Below, one piece after another: positions 11,044-21,740 of a stretch of DNA of 64,000 nt. The DNA is from Scedosporium boydii (Eukaryota > Ascomycota > Sordariomycetes > Microascales > Microascaceae), in assembly GCA_002221725.1 (NCBI GenBank), contig NJFT01000094.1:62001-126000 (forward strand), written 5' to 3'. Position numbers and translations under genes: made by a program. How positions within the stretch are numbered: position 1 is the first letter of the stretch; each line of letters begins with the position of its first letter. The notes beneath the pieces were generated by a model that saw only the letters and a program-made list of their open reading frames with translations, did not search any database and was not told where the DNA came from.

Positions 11044-12696
11044 ATGGATAAATTCCTTTCCGCCTCAATTAAAGATGTCTCTAGGCTGTCCGAGTACGGC
11101 TTCTATGACTATGTCATCGTCGGCAGCGGCATGGGCGGTGGCATTCTCGCCCAATGCTTGCTGGAGAGCAGCAGCACAGCCAGGGTTCTCCTGATCGAGC
11201 GCGGCGGACCCGTTTTCAGCACGCATTGTCTCAACGCGCCTCGTCCTCACTGGAGCCACAATATTCCCGCTGGCCCTTCCCAAGACAACGACATCGTCTA
11301 TCATGCCCTCAAGGCGCCCGTCAATACGGTCACCCAAGGATCATATCCATATGTTGGTGGAGAATTTTTCTGTCTTGGCGGACGGGGCAATGTTTGGGGA
11401 TTGTACACGCCAAAGGCGCACCCCGAAAACCTCAGAGCAAACTTCCCAAAGGAAGTTTCCGAGTACTTGCTGGAGCAGGGCGGCTACGACAAAGCATACA
11501 AGATCTTGGCCAATGACCCGCATGCAACACTTGACCGACCGTATCCTGAGAATGGCTCCGTAAACACACAGGTTGTCGACAAGATTGGCCAACTCATTGA
11601 GAATCTAAATAGTGGTACCAAGGACTGGGGCTGCCGCTTTTCCAACTGCCCTCTGGCCGCCGAATTCGCGACCCGAAACCCAGGGAATGCACTTTATCAG
11701 TTTTCGATGGGTGCATTTAGCCCCGTCAACTGGATTCTGGACCGCGTTTACAACAGAGACGAACGCCTCACTGTCCTACCTAACACAAGAGTCTTCACCG
11801 TCAACCGAAAAGCGGAGGACAAGTCGACCATCGTGAGCCTTACCGTGTCTAATCAGGCCGGTGAAGAGGTGGAAATCCCGGTTGTAAATGCCGCCGTGAT
11901 TCTTGCCGCGGGAACACTGGGAAGCCCCTCGATCGCTCTACGCAGCGGCCTCGGCGAAGGATGCCGACCCGCCACGGAATCAGGCAACCTCATCGGAAAG
12001 GGGCTCATGGATCACGACATTTGGGGAACGCGGTTCGAGGTGTTGCAGGGGCCACATCTCGCAACGCTCAACAGCCAACCACTCAAGCTCAATAGCTGGG
12101 TCAAGTTCGGCGACGAACCAGTCCTAGTTAACATGGCCGTCAATGCCGACACCTTCCTTGGACCGGCCCAGGCAGAGGAATTGCCCACGGTCTACCTCGA
12201 TGAGAGCCTTCACGAAGTTCCCGAGGAAAAATTCAAAGAGGCCCTGAAGGAGCAGAACGTAACCAAGAGTGTGGTCCAGGTAGCCTTTTCGCTGGGCGCC
12301 CCTCTTGATGACAGGAACAGGGTCCTAAACTTGCCCGATCCGACCACGACCATCCAGATCGAGCGTGTCAAGGACAATACCGGCCACATTCCCGAGATGC
12401 AACGCCTTGCGCAGGCCATCGGTGCCGCACTGGGACGAAAAACATCTGACGACCGCCGTCCACCGCTCCCGAATGTTGGGAAAGCCGGTTTCGGAATTGT
12501 GGGCCACGAAGTCGGCACAATGCGGATGGGCAAAGATGGAAAAGGAGTGGTCGATGAGAATCTGAAGGTTAACGGATTGAGGAATCTCTATGTTTGCGAT
12601 CTTTCTGTCTTCCCCGTCAGTCCGGCCGCGAACCCAACATTGACACTGGTTGCTCTGGCTCAAAGACTAGCCGGTCATTTGCTTAGTTTGAAGTAA
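11044..12696 (+). CDS. GMC-type FAD oxidoreductase
   Basis: Single exon of 550 residues. The ATG at 11044 is the first in-frame ATG. Residues 24-32 form the FAD dinucleotide motif (VIVGSGMGG), followed by LLIERGG at the end of the second strand. GGRGNVWGLYTPK is the second FAD-contact segment. The C-terminal GMC signature supplies the catalytic pair: H488 in GHEVGTMRMG and N530 in SPAANPTLT. The spacing and the GLRNLYVCDLSVFP phrase place it nearer the pyranose-oxidase/sugar-dehydrogenase side of the superfamily than glucose oxidase. No His flavinylation motif of the pyranose 2-oxidase type is evident. No signal peptide is seen, so an intracellular enzyme is likely. It probably oxidises a sugar or polyol-like alcohol; the substrate is unknown. 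It converges tail-to-tail with the M29-like gene, 208 bp apart. Confidence 0.88.
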   Translation: MDKFLSASIKDVSRLSEYGFYDYVIVGSGMGGGILAQCLLESSSTARVLLIERGGPVFSTHCLNAPRPHWSHNIPAGPSQDNDIVYHALKAPVNTVTQGSYPYVGGEFFCLGGRGNVWGLYTPKAHPENLRANFPKEVSEYLLEQGGYDKAYKILANDPHATLDRPYPENGSVNTQVVDKIGQLIENLNSGTKDWGCRFSNCPLAAEFATRNPGNALYQFSMGAFSPVNWILDRVYNRDERLTVLPNTRVFTVNRKAEDKSTIVSLTVSNQAGEEVEIPVVNAAVILAAGTLGSPSIALRSGLGEGCRPATESGNLIGKGLMDHDIWGTRFEVLQGPHLATLNSQPLKLNSWVKFGDEPVLVNMAVNADTFLGPAQAEELPTVYLDESLHEVPEEKFKEALKEQNVTKSVVQVAFSLGAPLDDRNRVLNLPDPTTTIQIERVKDNTGHIPEMQRLAQAIGAALGRKTSDDRRPPLPNVGKAGFGIVGHEVGTMRMGKDGKGVVDENLKVNGLRNLYVCDLSVFPVSPAANPTLTLVALAQRLAGHLLSLK

Positions 12697-12904
12697 GCGG
12701 CGGCTCACATTGGCTTCGTGCGTTGTGTTTTTTTTCCAGCTTACAGCACGTCCTAGACTGATGCGAATAGCATGAATTTATGATTGAAAGACTTCTAGCA
12801 TAGGTAAAAGGATGCATGACCACTAGAGTTAAAAAAACAAGCAATATCATTCTGTTCTCTCCACTACAACAGCAACGTGGTTAATTGACGCGTGATATCT
12901 TCAG

Positions 12905-14452
12905 TTATGAACAACATGTTTTGTCCCCTCCATTTCGACCTCCAGCAACCATTCTCCGGAAGAGAGGGTGGTAATGCCGACAGATATCGAGCTCCAACAT
13001 CGTATACTTGTACGGGTCTTCGGCGTAATGCTTGTTGTAGTCCCCTGCCATGTTCAACCCGGGAATTGCGGGTATCCAGTCCTCCCGTAGCATCTCATCA
13101 GGATCGCCGTACTTTGCAGCGATCGCTCGGACCTCGGGGTCATCAAGAGCCTTGAGTCTCCCATGCTCGATAATGGTGACATCTTCGCCATTGACATCCT
13201 CGGCAATGTATGTCGGGAAGTATAAATGGATGTGCCAGTGACCCACCAGCTTCCCGGCCTTGGCATCAGCGCGCTCGGTGTCTGCGGAGATGATGGTGCC
13301 GAAGCCAATGTGAATAATGCCAGACCGCATTCGTTCGTACAATCCGCAGTTGAACCCGTTGGCATAATTTTCGCGAGGGCGGTGGATCTTTGGGGAAGTA
13401 CCAATGGACGCCTCCCACCACTGCATAATGCCAGGTTGGTTGTAGCCCGAATATTGGGTGTCAGTGGTCTTCTTGGCAAGGAGTCGCAGCTTCTCTCCGA
13501 AAATTCCACCTCCCTTGATCTCGGTGATTACCGAGTTCTTGATGTGCATTTCCATGCGAGGATACGGAGCGATGTGGTTCATGGTGCCCTTGATGACTCC
13601 TTCACCATCTTCCTGCGGAATCATGAATGGAGGGCGGCCCCAGATGTGACCGGGCAGATAGGTCTCGCCGTATGGGACATTGGAGGAGTAATGCTTTTCG
13701 ACGTGGTCTCTGCGGTAGACTTCCCGAGTATCATTCCAGTAGGCATCGTGGTTGGTGTAGCGGATGTCAGTCCCTTCGGGATCCGTGATGTGGACTCGCT
13801 TGCAGGCCCTGATCCTTTTCCAGGCCCACTCATCAATAGCGACGAGGACTTCCGCGGGAAGCTGGTGGCATGGAGACACGACGGTCTCCGGGACGATGAA
13901 GGGCATTCTTTGGATCTTGATCTTGCGCTCACGAAGGATAGGGCCTCCATAACCTTGGATTACCTTGTCCCATTTTCCTTCCCTGTCCATGATTTCCCAT
14001 GAATCTATCCACTCAGCAAGCTCTTTGGTGCGGAAAAGGTAATATTCCGCTTCATCGTGGCCCTGCCATTGGGGTGGAGCTCCCTTGTCCTCGATGTCGA
14101 TTTGAAAGTCGGTCTCGTACTTCCCAAGGATTTTCTTCACGGCATCGATGACCATCGGGTGGTGCCAGTTTGACATCTTGACCAGGACTTTTTCACCCTT
14201 CTTGAGATCCCACGCAGGCCAGAGCCCTCCGGAGTACGGGCGCTTCGCAACGGCGTCTAAAGAAGGCAGGAGTTCCTCGACGTCTTTGACGGCCGGAATG
14301 TTGGGACATCGAGGGCTTGGGAGATTTAACTTGTCCAGATTGGCGAGCTCCTCGGGTGACATTGGAACCCAGTCCTTGGCGGTTGCATCCCAATCTTTGA
14401 TGTAGGTAATGCTGCCGGGGCTGTTCTTGTAATAGCCTTCAATTTCGGGCAT
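12905..14452 (-). CDS. M29 / NicX-like putative metalloenzyme
   Basis: Single exon of 515 residues from the first ATG (14452); the frame extends upstream only through a TTG. There is no signal peptide or membrane segment. The N-terminal half carries GEKVLVKMSNWHHPMVIDAV, resembling the first domain of aminopeptidase-T-fold proteins. The C-terminal half has the superfamily pattern: a GT-initiated strand (GVIKGTMNHIAP), MEMHIKNSVITEIKGGG, SGIIHIGFG (H381) and GHWHIHLYF (H405, H407, H409). By comparison with 2,5-dihydroxypyridine dioxygenase NicX, the usual H-x-D metal pair appears as H-x-H. I infer a metal-dependent hydrolase or dioxygenase; the reaction is not known. Its start faces the Zn2Cys6 regulator across 493 bp that contain a CGG-N8-CCG site. 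Confidence 0.6.
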   Translation of the reverse strand: MPEIEGYYKNSPGSITYIKDWDATAKDWVPMSPEELANLDKLNLPSPRCPNIPAVKDVEELLPSLDAVAKRPYSGGLWPAWDLKKGEKVLVKMSNWHHPMVIDAVKKILGKYETDFQIDIEDKGAPPQWQGHDEAEYYLFRTKELAEWIDSWEIMDREGKWDKVIQGYGGPILRERKIKIQRMPFIVPETVVSPCHQLPAEVLVAIDEWAWKRIRACKRVHITDPEGTDIRYTNHDAYWNDTREVYRRDHVEKHYSSNVPYGETYLPGHIWGRPPFMIPQEDGEGVIKGTMNHIAPYPRMEMHIKNSVITEIKGGGIFGEKLRLLAKKTTDTQYSGYNQPGIMQWWEASIGTSPKIHRPRENYANGFNCGLYERMRSGIIHIGFGTIISADTERADAKAGKLVGHWHIHLYFPTYIAEDVNGEDVTIIEHGRLKALDDPEVRAIAAKYGDPDEMLREDWIPAIPGLNMAGDYNKHYAEDPYKYTMLELDICRHYHPLFRRMVAGGRNGGDKTCCS

Positions 14453-14657
14453 TTTGATGAGGTTGGTTTTCTGTTTAATTCTTCGAGGACTGATGGATGT
14501 GGTCAATAAATGAAAAATGGAAGTTAGACTGAGCTGGAATCCGAATGGCTATTTCCTGTGTTTGTGAATGAGAAGATGATGAGAATCTTATTGACTTATA
14601 TCCGAGACATTGTCCACAATGTAAGTTGTGCTCGCCTCCTCGCGACCTGAGTTCTTT

Positions 14658-14671
14658 CGGAAGACTTTCCG
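14658..14671. promoter_or_regulatory. CGG-N8-CCG site in divergent promoter
   Basis: Inverted CGG/CCG triplets separated by aagacttt, within the wider palindrome-like TCGGAAGACTTTCCGA. It lies between the M29-like gene (start 14452) and the regulator (start 14946). The spacing and the flanking T/A match the three sites upstream of the MFS gene. Zn2Cys6 dimers typically bind such inverted triplets; binding by the neighbouring regulator is inference. Confidence 0.5.
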
Positions 14672-14945
14672 AACCTCGTCTTGGCCTCTCCGCACCCCGC
14701 ATATCGATCTGGTTTAGCGGGATCCACTCCACATTCGCTAGTAAACCCGGGCAGGCATGCTTCGTAGACTCTCGATTTGATTTTGTGGCACTCTGCCGAG
14801 GAAACACGAAGTCCTAGTCCCATGCCCTTGGAGATTCCATGGCGGAAAGACAGAGCAGCTGAGCCCCCATTCTGCCCACATTCTATCCCCAAATTCCCAG
14901 TTATCCCTCTGCCAGAGTAGGCCCGGACAACCAAAGAAAGAGACC

Positions 14946-16946
14946 ATGCCACCGTCATCAGAGAGGCGCAAGATTGCAGTTGCGTGTGAGAACTGCCGTG
15001 CGAGAAAAGTCCGATGCGATGGATGTCGTCCGGGTAAGGCCGATCTGCCCCTACGTCGCCCTACATGCCCACCCGTTTGCATGCGTGGATACTGACAGTG
15101 GAGCCCTGGAGTGTGCCGTGCATGTACCCGCCGAAATGACCTGTGCAAGTATACCGTCTCACTCGCTCCATGGGATCGCCGCCGGCAAAAGTATGTAGAG
15201 GAACTGGAGAGGAGGCTCGAGGCTCTGGAAAGCACCCAGACGTCGCCAACGAGCCAGGTCGACGGAACAGGCGATAGTCACTCCTCGACGTCTCCCCGAA
15301 GCGATTCAAACCATGCCTCATCAATGTTCGACCATGATTGGCAGGGGAACACATCCTCTCAAGTCGCTCCAGATTGCCCTCCACAGTTGGCCGGTTCTGT
15401 CCATCTCGGTCAGTCCTCCGCAGGCGTCTTCATCCGCGAGCTCCAGAGCACCATCACGCGACCGAGCCCTCAGACAACTCGGGGCATCACCCTTGGAGAT
15501 CTCGCCGCCCATACGCCGATTGGCGATCGGATATCTGCCGATTATGTTCTTCCCCCGCGTCACACCGCGGACGAGCTCTTGCAAGTTTACCGGACCGTTC
15601 ACTATCCGGTTTATCCGGCGATTAATTGGACTGAGATGCTGCGTGAGATTGACGCTCTTTACGTGGGAATCCAATCATCTGACAAGTGTCGAATGACTCT
15701 CTGCCTCGCGAACCTGATGTTTGCGCTGGCGGAGCGGAGCAAACTGCGCGACCTTCCCAACAATGCTGGTCGGGATTATTTTGAGCGCGCAAAGCGGCTG
15801 CTACGATTCGACATCTTCGGAGACCTATCGTTCCAGGTCATTCAAGCCTTGGTCTTATGCGCACAGTATCTCCAGAGCGCCGAGAAACCTCGCCGATGTT
15901 GGGTCATCGTCGGACTCGCGATCAGGGCAGCGCAATCGATGGGCCTTCACATTCCGGAGGCTATCAAAAACTTGCAACCAGAACGGGACCAACGCCTAGC
16001 TGTTGTCGTCTGGAACTGTCTCGTTACCATCGACCGCACCCTGTCTATGACGCTGGGCCGGTCCCCAACGCTTTCTCTTTCCGCGGCAAGGGCAATCGCA
16101 ATTACTGATTGCATCACCCAGGATAACCAAGAATCCGACGACCCACCTTTGTTCTTTGTCTATTCTTATCAACTTTTCGATATTCTACACGAAATTCTGG
16201 TTTCGCTGTATATGGAAGGTCCTAAAGTCGCGCCAGCCATCGACATTCTGAGCCATACCTCCAGGCTGGAAAAGGAGCTGGATCGGTGGACACGCAGATT
16301 ACCAGGGCATCTCAGCCTCCAAAACAAGGGTCCCACAATGACCCAAGCCCACTTTCTTCGGCAACGGTATCTCCAAGTACGCCTGATTTTACTACGCCCA
16401 GGGCTTTCAGCCATCATCAAAACTTCTTCTGTCGACGACGCTTGGGACTTGGAAGAGGCGACGACTTGGTATTGCGCCGCACGGTGCATAGACGCAGCCA
16501 TGGAAATGGCCGACATTGCAATTCTTCAATGCCAAGCTGATGCAAGCGGCACAGCTATAGCTCCCTGGTGGTATAATGTGCAGTTTTGTTACAACGCGGG
16601 AGCCTCTCTGCTAGGTGCACGTTTGTGCAGCAAGACAGCCGATAGGATCGGGCCTCAGCATCTCGACGAAGGCATCGGTAAGTGCGTCAGGACTCTAAGA
16701 TCCTATAGCCCGCTATGCCCAACAGCTTCTAAGTGCCTGGGTGCGTTTTCGTCTGTGGCAGATAAAGTTGGCTATGTTCTCCCGTGCATGCTTGCCGACG
16801 TCACAGAAGCACAGCTTGGGTTCGACCCTGTTGATCTTAGCAACTTTGAAGGATTTCCGATAGAAGACTACTGGAGCTTGAACTGGACTAGCGTATCTTC
16901 CACAATATTTGACCAGTTTGGTCTTTTAGACGAGCTTATGAGTTGA
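14946..16946 (+). CDS. Zn2Cys6 transcription factor
   Basis: Two exons, 14946-15033 and 15112-16946, with a 78-bp intron inside the zinc cluster (GTAAGG donor, GGAG acceptor, CTGAC upstream), give 640 residues. The binuclear cluster is C-x2-C-x6-C-x6-C-x2-C-x6-C, starting ACENCRARKVRC and ending CRACTRRNDLC. One additional cysteine sits in the loop between the third and fourth ligands. A basic linker and a short coiled coil (KYVEELERRLEALE) follow and suggest a dimer. The middle holds the fungal regulator homology domain (HTADELLQVYRTVHYPVYPA; FERAKRLLRFDIFGDLSFQV; IRAAQSMGLH). It acts in the nucleus. It lies between the M29-like gene and the MFS gene and is the natural candidate regulator of that group. 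Confidence 0.93.
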
Positions 16947-17207
16947 ATTATGGCTGGCGTCTACCGATTATACGTTCCGTGTCACTGCGACTCCTGTTGT
17001 TTGAATTCTATGTCCCCCGAACCAATGTGACAACCGGTGGTGAATAGAATTGGTGATATTTATCTCCCCACGAAAGGGTATGTCTATCTTGGCATGTTCC
17101 CCCATCCCTCATGCCGTTTGTCTAGACCCGAACGGGCCATTCTTGCATATCAAATCCCAAATTGGGCCCTTAGAAGTAACTTCTTCGCAAAATGTATAAT
17201 AAGCTCT

Positions 17208-17221
17208 CGGAAAGTCCTCCG
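17208..17221. promoter_or_regulatory. CGG-N8-CCG site 1, MFS promoter
   Basis: CGG and CCG around the spacer aaagtcct. This is the most distal of three near-identical sites upstream of the MFS gene, about 400 bp from its start. Confidence 0.5.
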
Positions 17222-17325
17222 GAAATGGTGGGGATGATGTTAATCACGGTAAGGAGTAGTGACGGAAAACACTGGGGCTGCCCTTCTACTCGGTCCAAGC
17301 TGGGACCGCTGGCTCTAGTTAGAGG

Positions 17326-17339
17326 CGGAAAGTTCTCCG
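17326..17339. promoter_or_regulatory. CGG-N8-CCG site 2, MFS promoter
   Basis: CGG and CCG around the spacer aaagttct, which differs from site 1 at a single base. The flanks read ggCGG and CCGaga. Confidence 0.5.
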
Positions 17340-17431
17340 AGATATCGCTAGGCGATGGCGCTAGAGACGAATCAAAAAGCTGAGTCGCTTTCCCCGCATC
17401 CGCACAGATTGTATTGCAGGTGGTGAGGAAT

Positions 17432-17445
17432 CGGAAAGTCCTCCG
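17432..17445. promoter_or_regulatory. CGG-N8-CCG site 3, MFS promoter
   Basis: CGG and CCG around aaagtcct, the same spacer as site 1, in TCGGAAAGTCCTCCGA. It lies only 22 bp before an in-frame ATG at 17467, which argues that translation starts at the downstream ATG at 17620. Confidence 0.5.
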
Positions 17446-17619
17446 AGGTAAACCTTAGCGCGCAGCATGACTGCCGATCCCCCGTGTTCCCCAGATTTGA
17501 ACCAGATTGTCGGTTTTGTCGATATAAAGAAGAGCGATGGAGGCTTTCGGTCGTCAAAGATCGGTCCAGATGACACCTCAAATCAAGCCTCATCGACCAA
17601 GTCAAATAACTCCTCCACA

Positions 17620-19507
17620 ATGGCTGATACAGAAGCTGCCCGTAGTGTTCATCACGCCGATTTAAAAGAGAAGTTCGACGATCAAAGCTTGGCTGGCAAA
17701 GAACGACGCAATGGCTACCAACATTTATTGACTGAGGAGCAAGAACAGTTCCTCAACAGCGTGGAGCCTGCTGAGCAAGACAAGATTTTTCGCAAGGCAT
17801 GTCACCGACATTAGGCCTATCCTTTAGTTCTCCGCTAACTTGGGACGTAGGTGGACCGACACGTCGTCCCGATGTTGACACTCTTATACCTTGCCTGCCA
17901 TATTGACCGAGCCAACATCGGTAAGGGCGCTTCATCGATTTCAAGATGGATTTCACCTAGTCTAACCGTGAACTAGGGAATGCCAAGATTGAAGGTTTAG
18001 AAGCCGACCTCGGCATGTCGGGGACGGACTACAACCTGATAGCAGCCATCTTCTTCATACCATATCTAATGTTCGGTATGCGTATCTCCAAGCACAAATT
18101 ATTGGGGGAAAATCGAGCTAATGAATACCTAATATCCACTTAGAGCTGCCGAGCAACACTCTGCTGTTACGGTTCAAACGGCCTTCCTATTATTTGGGCG
18201 TCATCGTCACAGCTTGGGGACTTGTTATGACCTTCACAGGCTTTGTCAAGAATATGGGTGGTTTAGCAGCGTGCCGAGCATTGCTAGGTCTCTTCGAGTA
18301 TGAGACAGCACTCCTCATAATATTGGGACACAAAATTTCGGGACTCTAACGCCACTAACAAACATTCTCGTGCCTGCTAGATCCGGATTTTTCCCTGCCG
18401 CAGTCTACCTCATCAGCAAGTGGTATCCGCCTAATCGAACATACTGGCGAGTCGCAATTTTCTACTCCGCCAGCGCCGCTTCGGGAGCCTTCTCGGGGCT
18501 TCTAGCCGCAGCCATTGCACAGATGGGCGGTGTCAGGAATCTGGAGGGCTGGCGATGGATCTTCATTCTCGAGGGAGTTGCTTCAGTCCTAATTGGCCTG
18601 ATGTGTTTCTTCTTCCTACCGGACTCGCCATCCCTTTCCAAGTGGCTGACGCCGGATGAAGCCCGGTTTCTCAATCTTTTGCATGACGCCACGCGTGGTC
18701 GCATGGAAATGGAGAAGAAGAAAGCTGACAACAGAAAGACGCTGATAAAAGTAGTCAAGGATTGGCAACTTTACGTGCATGCTCTCATCTTCAATGGCGT
18801 CGGCATTCCTCTCTACGGAGTTAAGTTTACGATGCCGCAGATTGTCAAGAACATGGGATTTGCCTCTACAAAGGCACAACTCATGACCGCTCCGTAAGTC
18901 CTTCCACTTAGCCATGGGCCACTCAAGTCTCCCATGAGGAAAAATCCAGGCTAACTATCATTGAAGGCCATATGCGGTAGCCGCACTCGCATCGTTATTA
19001 TGCGCATGGTTTTCGGACAAGTACAGGTGGCGAATGCCCTTCATGGTTGGACCTCAGATTTTAACACTCGTTGGATTCGCCATTCTTTACGTCGTCTCGG
19101 ACAAGCTCAAGGACAACATTGCCCTCGCATATTTTTGCCTGTTCATCGTTTGCGCCGGAACGTACCCGACTCTTCCTGGGATCAATTCCTGGTCGTCTGA
19201 TAACTTGGCAGGGCCCGCTAAGCGAGCGATGGGACTGGGCTTCATGATCATGATGGGCAACGTCAGTGGGTTTGGCGGTAGCTACATCTTCATCAACAAG
19301 GAGGCTCCCAAGTATCCGACTGCCTATGGGCTGTCTCTCGGCCTGCTCTGCACGGCCGTCGTGGCGTCTATTTCTTTGGATTATGTGTATTGGACAATTA
19401 ACAAGCGGAGAAAGGCCATGACACCCGAGGAGATTTCTGCGAAGTACACCAATGAGGAGCTAGATGAGCTCGGAGACCGCTCACCGCTGTTTCGCTATCA
19501 GTTATAA
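17620..19507 (+). CDS. MFS permease, anion:cation symporter (Dal5/Tna1-like)
   Basis: Six exons (17620-17796, 17851-17920, 17977-18075, 18144-18297, 18381-18893, 18967-19507) give 517 residues in one frame. The ATG at 17620 has a good context (ccacaATGG). An in-frame ATG at 17467 would add 51 residues but lies beside an operator-like site. Intron 1 (17797-17850) needs a GC donor (AAG/GCATGT) with a normal CTAAC and TAG end. The sequence shows the family layout: cytosolic N-terminus, VDRHVVPMLTLLYLACHIDR in TM1, LLGLFESGFFPAAVYLISKW in TM4, GWRWIFILEG in TM5, and FSDKYRWRMPF between TM8 and TM9. Relatives carry allantoate, nicotinate, vitamins and other organic acids. The substrate here is unknown; the neighbours suggest import for catabolism. 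Confidence 0.92.
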
Positions 19508-21740
19508 TTTTTTGGCAGAGCGGGCGCGAGAACTGAGCCGCGTGCTTCGGAGTCGAGGGTGTGAATAGATGCAGGTGGGTGAGGTGAGATTAGGTTGGAA
19601 CATCATTAGAATGAGTAAATAAGTCCGTCATACGAAGCCAGGATTTACTGTGCAGAACCTGTCCATTCCGCCTTGTTTCAATGTATTTTAAATGGGGTAG
19701 GAGATGAGAGGGTGATCTAGCCGCAGGTACTTGCGGCGTCGTTAAGACTGCTTTGAGACCCTCGCGGCGTTGCTACAGCCCCTGACAGAGAGTGAGAGGC
19801 AATTGGGTTCCGTTATTCTAGATCAGCGCCGGAAGAATAATTTAATTTCGAATTTAGGAAACGTAATGGTCTCCGGCGACTCGGCGTAGAAGAATTCTCC
19901 CAAGTTCGAAAGACATTTTACGTCTTACAAGGTTGAGACGTGTTCGCCACACCCTGGCGGCGATTTAACTCTCACGCAAGCAGCATCCACGCCTCTCTCC
20001 TCCATAGCCCCAGATTCAAAGCACATCCACGGCTTTCAACAAGTACAGCTCTAGCGCTCTGGCCGCGGACAGTGGCATGTATCATACATCTATATTCTTA
20101 CGCCCAGACCTCGCATTAGAACGGGATATCCCTTGAAGCCGCCAGCCGAAGCATAGTTGACACAACCTATTTCGGTTTTATTCTTCCTCTTGTATATGAC
20201 GAGTGGCTTGTCTCTCCTTTTTTGGCTGACCGCCACCCGAACAGCTTGCCGAGTTCCCTCGAAGCCCCCTTGCCCGTCTTCCGATGCCAACACGGAGACC
20301 AGCTCCACTAGTGGTTGCAGGGTTAGAACCGTCGAGTGCCGGGACCGGCGCTTGGTATTTCCCTAGCACGTGTAGGAAGGAAAGCTTGACGGCCAGAGAT
20401 GTGAAAGATCACAGACGAGGACTCGGGATCGGCGTGGAGTATGACACCGGGCATACACCGAAAAAGTCGCGAATGCCGAAAAGCGCCGAGATTACTGGAC
20501 TCGAGGGTTAAGAGCCGTCAGAGACCAGCTACTCATCAACCGATATTGTTGCCGACCAAGCAACTATAACATGGGATGCGCGAGGATCGTCGAGTCAAGA
20601 CACCACTGGAAAGGATTCAAAACGAACCAAGCACGTAATGATCCTGGCAGCGCCCAACCATAGACACGGAAACGTGGTCCTGGCCCCCGCTATCGATGAG
20701 TGAGCTAGAGGCGTCGCTCCCATGTTAGCGAGGCACTAGTCCCAGTTTAGCTTTAGGCCAATTGCAAATTCTTGGTTCTCTAGTCTTGTTTAGTTCTGAT
20801 AGGATGAAATCTGTACTGGCTTGTAAGTTTATTTCATGAATCTGGGGTAAAAAAGTTCCAAAATGAGGGACGAGGGAAAGTCCCACATTTCAACTCCGAC
20901 GCATCCCTCCCTCACAAGGCACCTGGCCAAATGCGCTAGGCGCTCAGACAACTTAAAGTACATCAAGGGGGCACCAGATAGATATCAAAAAGAGGGAAAA
21001 AGCAAGTCTATACGATGCAGTACCTGATGGCTATTACATTTTCATCGTGTTTTCGGAACCCCAATCTGAGTGCTTGCCTGTTCCGATGCACTTAACTCGA
21101 ATCAACAATCCCTGCAGCTCCCCTGTCAGCTCCCAATTGCTTGAATTGGAGGCCATCATCACTTCTCGCCCGGCCATGATATTGCGGCGCTCGATTGCAG
21201 CAGAAGACCCTTAGACGGCATCACTGACCTCCCCTCATGCATTCCACTGATAGAGGGATCCCAACGCTACTATACAGCTCGTCTTTCTAGGAGGGCTCCT
21301 TTGCGGGCCGTGCCTCGCATGTCCAACTCAGTCAAAATCTCCCGGGACAACTTCACACTATTTGTTCCATCAGGTGTGGTATTCAGACGGGTTTCTTGTT
21401 TGCGATGGACGCACTTAATGTTCATGGCAGCTCTGGCGCTATTTCAGGTGTTGTATCCGTGAGCCTGGCTGCTCTTGTCGCTGTAGGGTATCTCCAAGAA
21501 GCGGTAATCGCTGTTGTGGGTATTTGGACCGAGCAATTTGTCCCTCGCGAAACACCCAGAGCCAAGGAGCCTCTAATGCTTAAGGTGGATCCAAACCCTC
21601 CAACTCTGTGCCGGCGAAGAAAGCAGACACGGGGTTCTGGTATTTACTGTAAGGGTGATCCCAAGAAGTAGTTGGGTGATACTGTGACCATGTTTTTGAG
21701 AAACAGTATCTTGAGGCTGATAGCTTTCTCTACCCCTGCT
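19508..21740. other. Intergenic region without a recognised gene
   Basis: About 2.2 kb between the convergent MFS gene and C2H2 regulator. Short open frames exist, for example 21405-21671 on the plus strand (about 88 codons from an ATG). They show neither a known motif nor convincing codon use, so I do not call them genes. Confidence 0.45.

Noticed and set aside
21396..21671. Open frame of about 90 codons with an alanine/valine-rich start
   Set aside because: No known family, no signal peptide or membrane pattern that convinces, and no intron or promoter evidence.
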